A stretch of DNA of 64,000 nt from Diadema setosum (GCF_964275005.1 NC_092702.1:37224816-37288815); one strand, 5' to 3'; shown: positions 47,394 through 61,308, counted from the first letter of the stretch. The notes: generated by a model not told the origin, from the letters alone. Numbers and translations: made by a program.

Positions 47394-49574
47394 AAATGTT
47401 GTTTCCAAGGAAACTGTCATCATGCTTTCTGGTGCAATCCTGAACCAGTGTTTGGCGGAATGATGATTCGACCGAGCAGCTAAATGCTAACTAGTACTTT
47501 CATTGAGAAACAAAAGTAAAAATCTATATTGTAATGAAATCATTGCCACCACAGTAATTATATATACATATCTATAGGGGCTAGAAGTGCTATGAATGTG
47601 TTATTTACCTTTACCACTGCACAATTACTTTGTGCAGTGGCGAATCCAGAGGGCAGCGCAGATACTTGAAAAATTCACAACTTTTGAACGGATTGTCAAA
47701 TTTTCCCGAAACTTTCACTGATGTGCTTTACTAATATTGGTGCCTTCACTCAATCCACATGTATATGAAGGTGGACTTGAGGTCTCGTGTGGGAGTTAGC
47801 CAACTCGCGCACCCCCAGGTCACTAGCAAAAGTCAGCAAATGGTATCAACCGGGCACATTGTGCCAAACGCTTGAATGAATGAATGAATGAATGAATGAA
47901 TGAATGAATGAATGAATGAATGAATGAATGAATGAATGAATGAATGAAGCACTTGTAATTGTGTGGCATCGTTTCAACTTTTGTTCACTTGAAGTTTTGA
48001 GTGAAGCTGACGTTGTAGCAATCAAATGAATGTCGGTTTTTATACCACATTGGAAGACAAACATGCTTAATGTAGTTTAGTGTTTCACTTACGCTATATA
48101 CATAATAACGAAAATAGTACGTCCAAAAAGAGAATGGCTGAAATCTTCTCTCAGGTTTACCTCCCTGAACCCATTTCAGCTGCAGTGTGATTGTACATGT
48201 CTGCTTCTTAATAGTTGTTTTTTTTTTTCATTTAAAGAAAGTTGTGTATGTCCCTTTAATCGAATTAACACTGATGCAAGGGCATTACCGGTTGAACCTT
48301 CATCCTTATGTGATATAATGCTCACTTTTCCTGCCCATAACCACTTCAGCAGCTGTGCAAAAAAAAAAGAAAAAAAATTGTATGCTGGTATCTCAATATT
48401 TTCCCTATTTCAAGAAATTTTTTTTAGTATGTTTCCTTGTTCAAATATTCATGTTTACACATGTATATAGCGTCATAGATATGAGAATGTGAATGTTAAA
48501 ACTTCCATAATTTCCAACTGTATCTACTTTGCGCACTGTACACCCCATGTAGCTATAGATGTGCTTTACTTCATCTGTTAAAAGCGGGATTTTTGTTCTG
48601 CCGATAGCCCAAACAGTGGACGCTGTAGTAATTTCTCTCGTGTTTTCAGAAAATATATCACTAATCAGGCTCTTCTCGTTCTGTAAAAAAAATAAATAAT
48701 AATAATCAAGAATAAATGACTTTCCATCATAGATACATCATGCAAAGTGTCATACCCCATTGTGGTTTGTAGTTAAGTAAAGAATGGGCATTGGGCACCC
48801 TCCTTTTTTCTTTTGTTCTCTCATTGTTTATGATCTTTTCTGCCAGCATTATAGCGAGTTACATGTGTTAAGTTCATTCATGGTGCATTCTACTTGCACT
48901 ACAATGTTATTAAATCTGTTGATTGTTTATTCCACTTATACTACTCAGCACTGTTACGTCCTTCCACCATGTTAACCTTCACACATTAAACACAAGATTT
49001 AGTTTGATTAAGTGGAACGTCATCTACAGCTACAAGAACTGCATTTCTTTGTGTCAGTGTGATGCTTCACAAATGTCCATGATGTAGAGAATTAATTATC
49101 AAAACACACATGGTGGAATCATAAATGAATATGTTTTTATTCCTGGTTCTTATCAGGACCAATCATTTGAGATGACTTAGAAACAAACAAGGAGATTTCA
49201 GTTGTAACACAAAAATAGTCATACATGTGCAGATTGAGAAGTCTACCAAGAGAACTGCTGCAATGATTAAATATGGAACTGATTGACATGAAATGACCGC
49301 CACAGTAATTACACACACACACACACACACGCATCTGGTATATGTATGTATATATAATCATATTGTGTTGAGGGAGCAATTGAAAATTGAAAACTAAAAC
49401 AGTCTCAGTTGCTTCTGTCATGAAGATTAGACGACAGAATTGAATGAATGATGGTCACATAATATTACGGCCTAATCGTTAGTCTTTGTTATACAAATGC
49501 AGCTATAAGAACATTCTACTTCAGGAAATCTCTAAAAGAGTTTCAACAAACAAGATAACGTATATGAGCTCTAT
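47394..49574 (+). other. 3' flank of copy 1 and spacer to copy 2
   Basis: Holds the presumed 3' UTR; AATAAA motifs appear only near 48690-48715. A (GAAT)n microsatellite is at 47873-47946 and an (AC)n run near 49311-49330. No other gene seen. Confidence 0.5.
47873..47946. repeat. (GAAT)n microsatellite
   Basis: About 18 perfect tetranucleotide units. Confidence 0.97.
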
Positions 49575-49911
49575 GAAGATGCAGTCAGGAGTGCTTGCGA
49601 CTCTGTCCCAACTCAAAATGCACATATCTATAATTGCACCTGTTAGCTCTTGAACTCGAGTTTTGAGGGTATAAAGTTTATGAACACTGGATCGTCATTA
49701 CACATGTGTTTCCTTCCTTTGCTCTTTGCTGTTTAAACAAAGAGTACATTTAACCGGAAGAAGCTAGCTCTCACTTACCGTGAGCGCTTAGCCTTTGATT
49801 TATACTCATAAATTCGAGGTTACCGGTTATGCCTGACGCTGATGCTGTACATTATCTGCGCAGTCTGGTGTCTGAATACCACCATAACGATTACCAATCA
49901 CTTGCACCGCG
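49575..49911 (+). promoter_or_regulatory. Upstream region of aminotransferase copy 2, with TATA-like box
   Basis: Related to 32150-32525. GGGTATAAAGTTTATGAACACT at about 49667 contains TATAAAG, about 240 bp before the ATG. Copy 1 has TATAGGC at the same place. Whether this is the core promoter is inference. Confidence 0.5.
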
Positions 49912-49978
49912 ATGGATTACACTGAGTTTTTCTCTCATCGTGCTCAACTTTCTCGTCCTTCACCAATACGGCGTTATG
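49912..49978 (+). CDS. AADAT: AADAT-like copy 2, exon 1
   Basis: Codes [20 protein letters not shown] then R-Y; donor gtaagc as in copy 1. One change, K12Q. Confidence 0.9.
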
Positions 49979-52900
49979 GTAAGCTATTGAATTGTTACCC
50001 TTTCCACAGAGCTTATTTTTGTTGTTGTCCTTCCTTTTTTCCCCCATTGGTCACTCGTCGAAAGCGAAGTTATTTTGCCTCCGATCACCAACCGAGGTGT
50101 ATCCTCTCACCAGAGTGATCGCTGTAGTCTGCTGATGACTCGACTGTGCATGTGTCGCGGTCGACTATGTCAGGTCAGTGTCACACGTGTCGGGCGTGAT
50201 CCGATGTCGTCCGATGAAGGAACTACGCTAAGAACTGACAGTTCGCCATCGGACGCCATTTCCGGGCGCAAATCGAATTAGTGTCGGATGAGTATCGAGT
50301 CAGTCCGATGTGTGTCAGATTCGTGTTGTAAAGCATGTCTGCCCGACGTCCAATGATAATCTGGTTAACCGTCATATGACGCTCATTTAATATCAATCTG
50401 CGGTCTGTCCGATGTGTTTGATAGCCGTCAGGCACAAACTTGACACTCATCGGAGGGTAAACGATATTCTGCACAGTTCGATTAGTATCCGTCGTAAAAT
50501 CGGCGGGTTGACAGCTTATCTACTCAGCTAGCTGTCACCTCACTCACCGCGTAAAAATGGTGTCATCTGATGGCTACAGTGTTGTAAAAGAAAGGGCGCC
50601 AGTATTAAGAAGGAAAAGCCGGACGACCTCAGATACGATGTGGAGAGACTTTATTCACCGAGCCCGAGAGGACTCTAACTTATTAACAACAGAGGGCGTT
50701 AATCATGTGTACATACAAATGTACATCATACATGTATTCAACATAACCATAACATATGGCGTGACTGCCTTTTTCTTCTATTTTCAACACAACTGAAACT
50801 ATCAGAAATAAAAGGTTAACAATTATGCATCTAAACAAATCTATAAAATATGTGTCCTGTGGGTTAGTAATTAAGTAAGACCTGACCACAAATATATCTG
50901 TGCTTAGTCCAGTGTCATACCTATATATGACTGTTATTTTATACTCATGAACTCTATGTCACTTGTTACTTATACTACATTCATAAGCATATGGTTGCTG
51001 CCTAATTACCAATTTAATATCAACTTCCTTATAAAGTTTCCAGTGATATAATATTGGAACTTCAAAGAATCTGTACCATCCCATATACATAATCAGTATA
51101 ATTACTGTGGCTCCTTAAGATAAATCTCCAACATCTCATGTGGCCAGAAAAGAATAATGAACACAACTTACAAACAGTCAAAATACATATGTAAAATATG
51201 TATAGAACATATCAACACCAATTAACTTTGCTGACATAGCATTATTAGATACAAAACTAATTATCATATAACAGTTGACAAATTGTTCCTAATTACAAAT
51301 CTTCCGTCATTCATTGTGACATATGACTAAAAACATAAAAACTCAACACTGCAACATGTAGTATTGTACATCATTCAACCCTTCTGTTCCCTTTCTATAA
51401 AGATGGCTACGTCACCACTCTCTGTGAACAAAATAATGTCCCTTCCAAAACTTTAAACATCGAAATAATGACATACACACAAGTAGTGCTGACTTAAATG
51501 TAATGCGCATTTTATGAAAGATAAAATGTCCCTGTAACAAGAAATCAGAGTAACCTATCACAAAGTACAAACTTGCATCCCAACAGGGATGAGGACCACT
51601 GCTGTGACTATCTCAGTTAGACTCATTGAGTTCCATTGTATACACTTACGAAATATAATTAGGCAAAACTCATTAATGATTTCCTCAAACAAAATTTGCA
51701 TTGTACAGTGAACAACTGTACAACATTCCCTAACCCTCTACCGTCATGCATGCAGACTACCATCCTCAACTGCAGAGACCATGTCATAAAAATGACGAAC
51801 TTACACCAGCTTGAAACAAAATGAATACTTAAAACTACACCTTACAGAAAACAATAAATCAAACAATCACACATGATTCTAACATGTTCCCAGTACAATG
51901 TACCATAATACATGAATTGAAACATTACAATACAATAAATCGGCTTATGAGCAAACAGCAAATAGGGGTACACGAAAGGCTGTGAGTACTCAATAATTAA
52001 ACTGATGAAGTGGTAGGCAACTGTCACATACAAAAACATGACATAATCAACACCGTCACTGTTAAAATTAAACTAACCAATAATATTATGGTACAGCACA
52101 CAAATTTATGCAACAGTCCCATCACACTCACTTTTGTAATGATTGGAAAAAATCACAAAATACAGGTACATGTAGTTGGTATCGGCCTCACGCACTGAAA
52201 AATCAAGGGTACATGATAAAAACCATCTGCATTGATGCACGGGGTACATACATGTATACCCATCTGACAAACTAATTTCACTGGCTGTGATATCCCCATT
52301 ACAAACAACCATTAAAACATTCTTGTTACCAATTTGATGATTGAATATTTTGTTTTCTCAAAAATAAATATTGATATGGTCTAATGCTGAATGAGCAAAA
52401 CAGTTATCAAAAAATATTGGAACAAATGTTAAACAATGTGACATGAGGAAAAACGGTACTCTACCACATATGTCCATGGGGGGGGGTACACTTTATCCTG
52501 GGGAAAGGACATGGGGCAACTTAGGGAAAATTGTACCTGTACATGGGGAAACACTGTCTGGGGGGACAAGCCCGATCCCTCTCGGCAGGGTTAAATATGG
52601 CACAGTGGGGTGCAATCCGAGTCCATAGGCTAGGGGTGGGGGACTAGGTCGGGGAACTATGGCCACATGTGGGACTGAGGGTGGGGGATGAGGTGGATGG
52701 ATGTTCGTCCCATGGTCAGTTGAAGGGTGGAGACTGAGTTCGACGCAACAAGATCCAAGATGAACGTCACGAGGAGTCGAGGGGTCTTCGCTTAGAAACA
52801 AGTGGAGACCATAGACTGGAGGCTCATCATCATAGGCCTGCAGAAGCATGTCGCATACAGGGCTGCGGTCAGGAGGAAGCGGATCGCTCACACTGACTAG

Positions 52901-55900
52901 GATGACCTGCTTCAGAGGAGGACCGTCATCGACGACCATGGAAAAGTCGACACTAGCCACAGGGATGGCATCAATCTCCCGGTAGATATCATCGCGAGCT
53001 GGGGGGCTCCCATCATCGTGCTGGAGGACGTCGTTGACATCGGGAATGGTGTCATCAGCAGGGAGTAAACCATCAACATCTAGATGGTGTCTGTTGACAT
53101 CAGGGTTGCCGATGACGTCGTGGGGGGAATTATCAGCAGGGTGTGGTTGGCTGTTACTGATTAAACCACCATCTAGTGACTGATCATTGTGAACGGGTGA
53201 CCTAATCATAGCCGTCGTTATCTGAGGTGACAGAAAATTGTCCTCAGTACAACTGGAGGGCAGCAGGTCAGATTTGTCCCCTTGTTCGGCTGGATATGGT
53301 GAACTTCCACCACCTTCGTATTGACGATACATGTGTTGCGCAAAAGCCGGCGCATGCAAGTCTGCATAAGACATACTGTTGAGCGAAATAGCACCTCGCT
53401 CTGCACAGTCACGCAAATCACATAAATGACTGGAAGTGTCGTTCACCTGTACATCAACACAGAAATCCATGAAATTAGGACAGTCAAAATGGTCAGAGTG
53501 CTGGTCATCAACCAGAAGCTGGGAGAACTTCATCTGTACCTTAGAGCTGTGCTGGGTATACACATCCTTTTCAGAGCTAGGCTCAGTAAAAAACTCAGAG
53601 CGAGGCCGAGTGACAATCTGATCAAAGTTATGCTCAGCAGACATCTCACCTGCAGAGCTATGCTTAATACATGTCTCACCTGCAGAGCTATGCTCAGTAC
53701 ACACCTCACCTGCAGAGCTAGGCTCAGTACACATCTCACCTGTAGAGCTAGGCTTAGTACACTTCTCACCTGCAGAGCTAGGCTCAGTACACTTCTCACC
53801 TGCAGAGCTATGCTCAGTACACACCTCACCTGCAGAGCTAGGCTCAGTACACACCTCACCTGCAGAGCTAGGCTCAGTACACATCTCACCTGCAGAGCTG
53901 GGCTCAGGACACATCTCACCTGCAGAGCTAGGCTCAGTACACCTCTCACCTGCAGAGCTAGGCTCAGTACACTTCTCACCTGTAGAGCTATGCTCAGTAC
54001 ACATCTCACCTGCAGAGCTAGGCTCAGTACACCTCTCGCCTGTAGAGCTATGCTTAATACATGTCTCACCTGCAGAGCTAGGCTCAGTACACACCTCACC
54101 TGCAGAGCTAGGCTCAGTACACATCTCACCTGTAGAGCTAGGCTCAGTACACTTCTCACCTGTAGAGCTATGCTCAGTACACACCTCACCTGCAGAGCTA
54201 GGCTCAGTACACACCTCACCTGCAGAGCTAGGCTCAGTACACATCTCACCTGCAGAGCTGGGCTCAGGACACCTCTCACCTGCAGAGCTAGGCTCAGTAC
54301 ACCTCTCACCTGCAGAGCTAGGCTCAGTACACTTCTCACTTGTAGAGCTATGCTCAGTACACATCTCACCTGCAGAGCTAGGCTCAGTACACCTCTCGCC
54401 TGTAGAGCTATGCTCAGTACACATCTCACCTGCAGAGCTATGCTTAATACATGTCTCACCTGCAGAGCTAGGCTCAGCACACATCTCACCTGCAGAGCTA
54501 GGCTCATCTGTACAGAATAGTTCATGCTTGTGAAGCCTGTCTGCATGAGCAGACCTTGAACCATAATGGAATGTCGATCCATCTTCAAACAAGATCTGTT
54601 GTTTAGCTGGTCGAACAACAAGATCATACATTTCCAAAAACGGAAGTCCAGCCACGACATCAACATCCAAATCTCTGACCACTGCACCATCAATGCAAAA
54701 CTGCTTGTCATTGAATGTGATGCACACGTCTGTGAAGCCTATTGCACCAGGCACTCTCATGCTGTGACCATACTCATCAGCTGTAATGTCACACTCAGAT
54801 AGCATATCAGCAACAGACTCACTGATTAAATTAACTTCCAAACCACTACACACACTCACATGTACATCTCGGTTTCCTTGTTGGGCAAGAAAAAAGGGTG
54901 ATTGTATGTATGATCGAGGCTTACTTCTACGGAATTCTTGCTTGCGCTCGCGCTTGGGCGCTACTGGCTCATGCCACGTCGTCGGCATGTAACTGCGGCT
55001 ACCGCTGGCCGAAATGCCCCCGGGCTCGGTGAAGCACCACTGCGTCGGTGCACGTAGACCCCGCATAACTTTGTATACGTGGGACTGGTCTAAACACGAA
55101 GAGCGTAACTGACGTTATCACAACACTTATCTGCTGAGCGCCCGACCTCTAGTTTGAGAGCTGATTCCTCCTAGTTTGGGTAACTATGTTAAGTTCTCAG
55201 GATGGACGTCGAATCGAATCCCGACGCTGCCACCACGCCAGTATTAAGAAGGAAAAGCCGGACGACCTCAGATACGATGTGGAGAGACTTTATTCACCGA
55301 GCCCGAGAGGACTCTAACTTATTAACAACAGAGGGCGTTAATCATGTGTACATACAAATGTACATCATACATGTATTCAACATAACCATAACATATGGCG
55401 GGGGATGATCCCACCAGGGTCAGTCAACAATGGCGCTTGACAGATTTTTATCAGACAGTATTAACCGTGCTACCATTAAAACTTCGTCAAGATCCTGGTC
55501 AAGCTGGTTGTGCAGACGAGTCTGAGAAAGAATGAAACTGGTCAAGAAATCAAGGCAAAGAGTCCCTCTAGGAGTTGACGGCTCAGCAGACTCTCTTGTG
55601 CCTTAACCTCAAGTGCCAACTGCCTGCCTTGTCCGCTAATTCTGCACTTCTACGCCTACGGCTCGTGGTGATTTAGCGAAGGAGGACATAAGGCCTCCAT
55701 CATCCCTTAAACTTCGGCTGTCGAGACCCAGGGCTCCCTCAGCATTATTGGTAAGTACAAATGAGTTTACAAAACTGAAATATAAAGTAAGAAAAAAGTA
55801 CCTGCTTATGATGATAATATTGCTGTTTTGAAATGTTTGATTCTTTTTTTTTTCCAAAAGCAATTGCTATTCTTACAAAAAGAAAAGGCGCCACAAACTA

Positions 55901-58900
55901 TTTGTGAGCTCGCCCCAAGTTATTCTTCAATTACAGAATTTTGAAAATTGAAGGTCTGTATTTGTTTCAGTTGAGACAATTTATGTTTAATCAGAGTGCA
56001 TGATATACACGTATTTGTGATTTCATGTTCCCAGACACGAATCATTTCACAAATATCCTACTAGGCAGTCTAATCATTTTCATCTACCTCCCCGAGGCAT
56101 GCAGTGTTTATAATCAATCCATAGTGAATATTCAAATGATATTATCATCATTCCTAGATAATGAAATGCATGCTTTATGTCTATCAGCACAGCTTTACAG
56201 CTGCGCTGACTCACCAGGTATTCCAGCAACTTTCTTGATATCTGTCATAATTCAGAATGAATTTCTATTCTTTTTCAGTCGATTGTATTAGTTTTCCACG
56301 GTATACAAGCTCTGCTGTTTAGTGTACCACTCATATTTCCCAAAGAGCATGTACAATAATGTAACAAGTTTGGTTTGATTACCTCTAACAATTGTCTAAT
56401 TTTATCTTACAGTCAGATATGACGTACCCAAGATCATGTGGAATTTTCGTGTAGTATGTTATATTCTGTGGAAGAAGAAAATAAGATAAAACTTGAATTG
56501 GATTGAACTGAATCATTGACTTCAGATCTACACAGAAACGATTTTTTTTTTTTACTTTTTTTTTTTAAGCGCAAAACTCACATTTTCTTTTCATTGCAGA
56601 TTTTCAGACACCTCAAGGCCAGGCAGTATTACGGCAGTGCTGCTGCCATCACCACCACTACCACCACTCTTGTTGCAGTTTCCATCTCCACTACCACCCT
56701 ACATCCACAGCCTTTTCTACTCCTCATATCGTATGACGTATAGACGATGATATGGAGCTGAGCCGGATCAAGGGAAGGACACTGATGAAGAAGACGCCCA
56801 GAAGTAACGACCTACCGTGGTCTCGTGTGCCTCCTTCTCAGTCTACTAAGAACCTCACGGGCTATTGCATTTTGTTGCGTGCGTGCGTGTGTGTGTGTGT
56901 GGCACATACCTATGCAGTTTTTTTTTTTAATGTCCCTAAAACATTTCGATGTGTCTTTGCTATTGCCAAAAACACCTCAAAAGGTACAGTAGGGAAAAAT
57001 AACATCTTTTCCAAAGAGAAAGTGCTTTCCTCGCTGTACATGCTAGGCCTATACGTCAGCAGGCAACGATGTTGCAAGTTGTTGTTTTTCTGTCCAAAAT
57101 TTGATTTGAACGATACTAGTAATGGTAAGAAGACTAAATGTACATGATTTCCAAAGTTCCAATGAGTGATATTTATTATTGTGAGATATTTACTTGAATT
57201 AATAAAGAAAAAACTCAAAATTATTTTTCATTTCTTTTTTATCTTGGTAAGCCAACTTTTTAACAATATAACGTCACCAAGCATATGAACATTGATGACA
57301 AAAGGATTTGTGCGGACAAAGGCTTGGATAAGCATTTTCATTACAGCTAAGTCCACATGGCTACTATTTAAGCCATAGGCTACTATGATGTCACCATGAT
57401 AATTATTTTCTCTTCACATTATACTGATGCGTTCCCTCGTAACAATTCAGCCAGAATGGTGAGGGACTCCACAACACCACTGGTGAACATGGCGCCGGGG
57501 GACCCCAGTGATGAGAGGTCGTATTTTGTTGGAGCCAAATTTGAACTGAGGTAGGTGTTTCTCACAGGCTAAGTCTCTTTAATCTGCATTATCTCCTTAC
57601 TAGACATCACTTGAGCGAAAGAAACAATCTCACATCGCACTGACATCCGCTCGACCATAGTTACTTAGTGTGAATACGCAATAAAACTTTTTATGGGAAT
57701 TTATGAACAATATCAATATAGGCGTTATTGGAGAACAGCCACGGTACAGTGAAAGAGGCTATTATGCATGGAACGACCAATAATCCTGAGTTTGAACCTA
57801 TCGAATAAATGATAATAATAACAATGTATGTCCCTAAAATGGAAACAAAACATACAATCAGAATAATGTGTAATCTCCAATGTGTAAGAATGTATGTTTA
57901 CACATTTGGAGACAATTACTTCCTGGAACTATTTCTTTTTATTTTTAACTGTCATATCGCAAGCGGTGCACCCATGAAATTTAAGCTGAATTATGTATTA
58001 ATTTTGGAGCAAGCGCCATGAGCGCCCGACTTGGCGGATACCGGCGCTATACAAGACTTCATCATCATCATCATGTGCTGTAAAGAAACAACACTTGGTT
58101 TAAATTAAGACTCAAAAAGTTCTGATATCATATTATTTGTGAGGTAAATGTAAAACAAAAATAAAATGGCCCCAGTGTTTCTTTACACATCGTAAATTAT
58201 TATTTTGTATCTCATTGTAGAGATGGCTCTTCCCTCGAGCTTGACAAGGAAGACATGAGGATCGCCCAGCAGTACAATAATTCCGACGGGTAAGAGAGTT
58301 CTACCCGGCTACAAAGATCGACTAAAGAGATCAATCAAAATATGCTATGCCCTCCACTGTCTTGAAACTCAGTTCATCATGTCGTAAGACATTTACAAAA
58401 TACAGACAAAATAGATGTTTTTCTTTTAGATGTAATCATTCAGTTAAATCTGAGGAATGGGAAAATACATTCTGTGTATTATACTTACTAGTCTTGAAGA
58501 TAATCATGAAATCAAAGCAGTGAAACTTTTCTGTCGCTTATTACTCTCAGTTGAAATGTGATTTCAATAAGGTGCATTGAGGTTCAAATAATGATAAATG
58601 ACAATTTTGTATCATTCAGACATGCTCACAATAAATGTCACCTCATCAAAAGTGTCCGTTATTGTTTACAAGCGATGATTATGCGTCGTCGATGAGTTAT
58701 CTACAGAATGATGTGTGACAACATTTCTATCTATATGTTGCAGGGAGGTTTGCATTTGTGTATAGCATGCACGATTATTTGTGTAAAGGCAGTTTGCGGT
58801 ACTGCTCCATATACACACTAAATCGACCATGTCACTATGTCTTTACCATGTTTGCGACATGCATGACATACAGCTACCAAACAACTTCACGACATATCAG

Positions 58901-59617
58901 TAGTCTGACTTATCTATCCCATTCAAAGTAGGGTTAACAATCATATATACACTTGTCATTCTAATGACCATTCTCTCTGAACCGATCTCATCTTGGGTTC
59001 ATTCATTTCACCCACTTTCCCACACAGAATAGTTCCCCTTCGTGAATTCCTGACTGACGTGACAGTGAAGCTTCATAATCCGCCAAACTTTGGTGACCCC
59101 AACGAGGAAAAGGCCCTGCGTGTTATAGTAACTGGAGGGAATCTGCATGCTTTGGCTATTGTGAGTAATGGTTATCTTTGTCAAATCACATACGCGGAAA
59201 ACATTTCAAAGGAGATGTTATGAAAACACAAAAATATAAAAGTGAACATAACTTGTGCATTGGTACTTTGGGAAATAAACTGTTCAGATGTTAGTGTGAT
59301 TGGTTTCTTGTTTCTTGAGCATTCGAACTGAACGTAGTTTAATCTGACAGTGATGTCCAGTAACGTGACCATTGATGGTGTCATATCACGGAACGGCACT
59401 GCTGTTAAACGGTACTCTTTTATATTAGTTATACGCCTACTATTTACAACTTTTCTTACCCCCCCCCCCCCCAAAAAAAAAAAAGAAAGAAAGAAAAAAA
59501 GAAAGAAAGAAAGAGTGCGAGTGCTTCCTCTATTACTCTAACTTTCTAAACACTTCAACCTTCAAATCCATATCAATCGCTGATATAGAGGTAATAGTAG
59601 GAAATTTAAGGGTATCG

Positions 59618-59663
<46 letters not shown>

Positions 59664-61272
59664 GGCGGTGAGTTGGCTCAGTCGGTAGTGCATCTGTCTC
59701 ACGATCCTTTGGGCCCGGGTTCGAACCCGAGTCTGGACTGAGTAATGTTGTGTGTGAGCATACCGTCCCCTCGAGCAAGAAGCAAAACACTCGATCTGTC
59801 CCTCAGATAGGACATAATAGGTCCCGTGTATGAGAGAGTCACAACTCCTGCACGTAAAAGATCCCGCTTCATTCATTCATCGCAAAGAGCAGGGTGTTTA
59901 ACCCGGTGAAGTGGTCCAACCTCACATCCAACTAGACCCCATGGAAGACCAGCTTAACAATATGGGCTATCCAGCCATCTTCACAGATGGAAATGTACAA
60001 ACAAACAAAAACAAAAAACAAAACAGACAGATTTGAGGGCCTTTTTTAACGGACAAAGCCATACTCAGTGTCACTCAACCTGGAAATAAATCACTGTTTT
60101 ATCAAAACAGGATATCCGACACTTTGTCTCCCAACGGAAGTTGGTATTTCCTCAGCATTGTTGTAAGTCTTTTTAAGGAGAATTACATACGTTTTTGTAT
60201 AAAAAATATCGAAAATTATACTAAAAGGTCGAAACATATTATAGACCTATACATGCATATGTTATCAAAAGACACACAGTAATGCCTATATACATGTCAA
60301 TGGTGGGTGACAAAATATTCCCGTATCATTTTGTCTCCTTTTTCAGTAGCAGTATTTTCCAGAGTTACAGTAGGTACACTCACATGACTACTTCAAGTAT
60401 AAACGAAATATGGCTCAGTTTACTCCCAGGTCATTATGTGCCTGCATATCAAAGTGACAGATGTAGGCAAGAACAAAGTTCACTTACACTCCGTTAAGTG
60501 GAGCGTGGACCTCAGACTCCCACTATTATGATTGAAAACATTATTCAATCAGAAAGGCTAGTGTTATGTTATACCTTTTGTAAACTAGTAAACTGCGGAT
60601 TATGATATTCGACATTAACTTTTACTAGACGTTATTTTGTCATGTATTATTATCTCTCACTCTTCATTAGGCTACGGCTACCCTGCTGAATGAAGGAGAC
60701 AAATGTTTGCTTCCCGAATATGGCTACAGTAGCTTTTTTGGACAGGTGAGATTACTTTAGATTAACAGAAGTTTATAGGACAAGTGAGGCGATTAGAGTA
60801 TTTATGTCTGAATACTTTCCCATAAATGTGTTTTGAACCCATCAAAAAGCTCTTACACCATAGAAGGGGGATGGGGACATAAAATACATTATACTATATG
60901 TGTGTGTGTATTTGTGTGTGTGTGATTGCATGCGCTTCTGTGCGACATAAACGCTTTCCTTTCAATGATATAGCATTGTCAGATATAGATAATTGTATTG
61001 TGTGTGGGGATGGGGGAATGGGTAAGTGTGTATGTATGTGTGTGTGTTTATGTGTTTTATGTGTGACGTTCGATCCAGTTGACTCAACCATTTACTGTAT
61101 GATTTCTATAATTGCAGCTGAAGCTCATGAATGTTGACTTTTTGTCGTACCGGGTGGAGAGTGACGGACCTAACATCGAACATCTGGAAGAAACTCTCTC
61201 TCGCTGGGATCCAGACGATAAAGAAAACTGGTATCTAACAGTCAAACGGACTCAGTGATGCAAAGCTTAACC

Positions 61273-61308
<36 letters not shown>

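Larger units (their letters stand above)
50597..55400 (-). mobile_element. Non-autonomous LTR retroelement in intron 1 of copy 2
   Basis: Two identical 165 bp direct repeats (50597-50761 and 55236-55400) flank a 4474 bp interior. Reading on the minus strand, the 5' LTR is followed at once by TGGTGGCAGCGTCGGGATTC, which is nearly complementary to a tRNA-Leu 3' end, as a primer-binding site should be. A purine-rich AGAAGAAAAAGGCAG lies just before the 3' LTR. The only long ORF has a retropepsin-like part; no reverse transcriptase, RNase H or integrase motif is seen, so it depends on other elements. LTR identity suggests recent insertion or gene conversion. LTR ends are CGCCA...TGGCG rather than TG...CA. 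Target duplication is unclear (GGG on both sides). Confidence 0.87.

Noticed and set aside
53636..54505. CRISPR array
   Set aside because: The 30 bp units are contiguous with no spacers, lie within a coding frame and are in an animal genome.
53426..54520. Long plus-strand ORF rich in TCRAMLSTHL-type repeats, and a second minus-strand ORF of ALQVRCVLSL repeats
   Set aside because: Both are other readings of the 30 bp minisatellite. Only the 857-codon frame extends into non-repeat sequence with a recognisable domain.
59663..59745. tRNA gene
   Set aside because: A and B boxes are present, but no acceptor stem pairs, and it continues into a SINE body with an A-rich tail.
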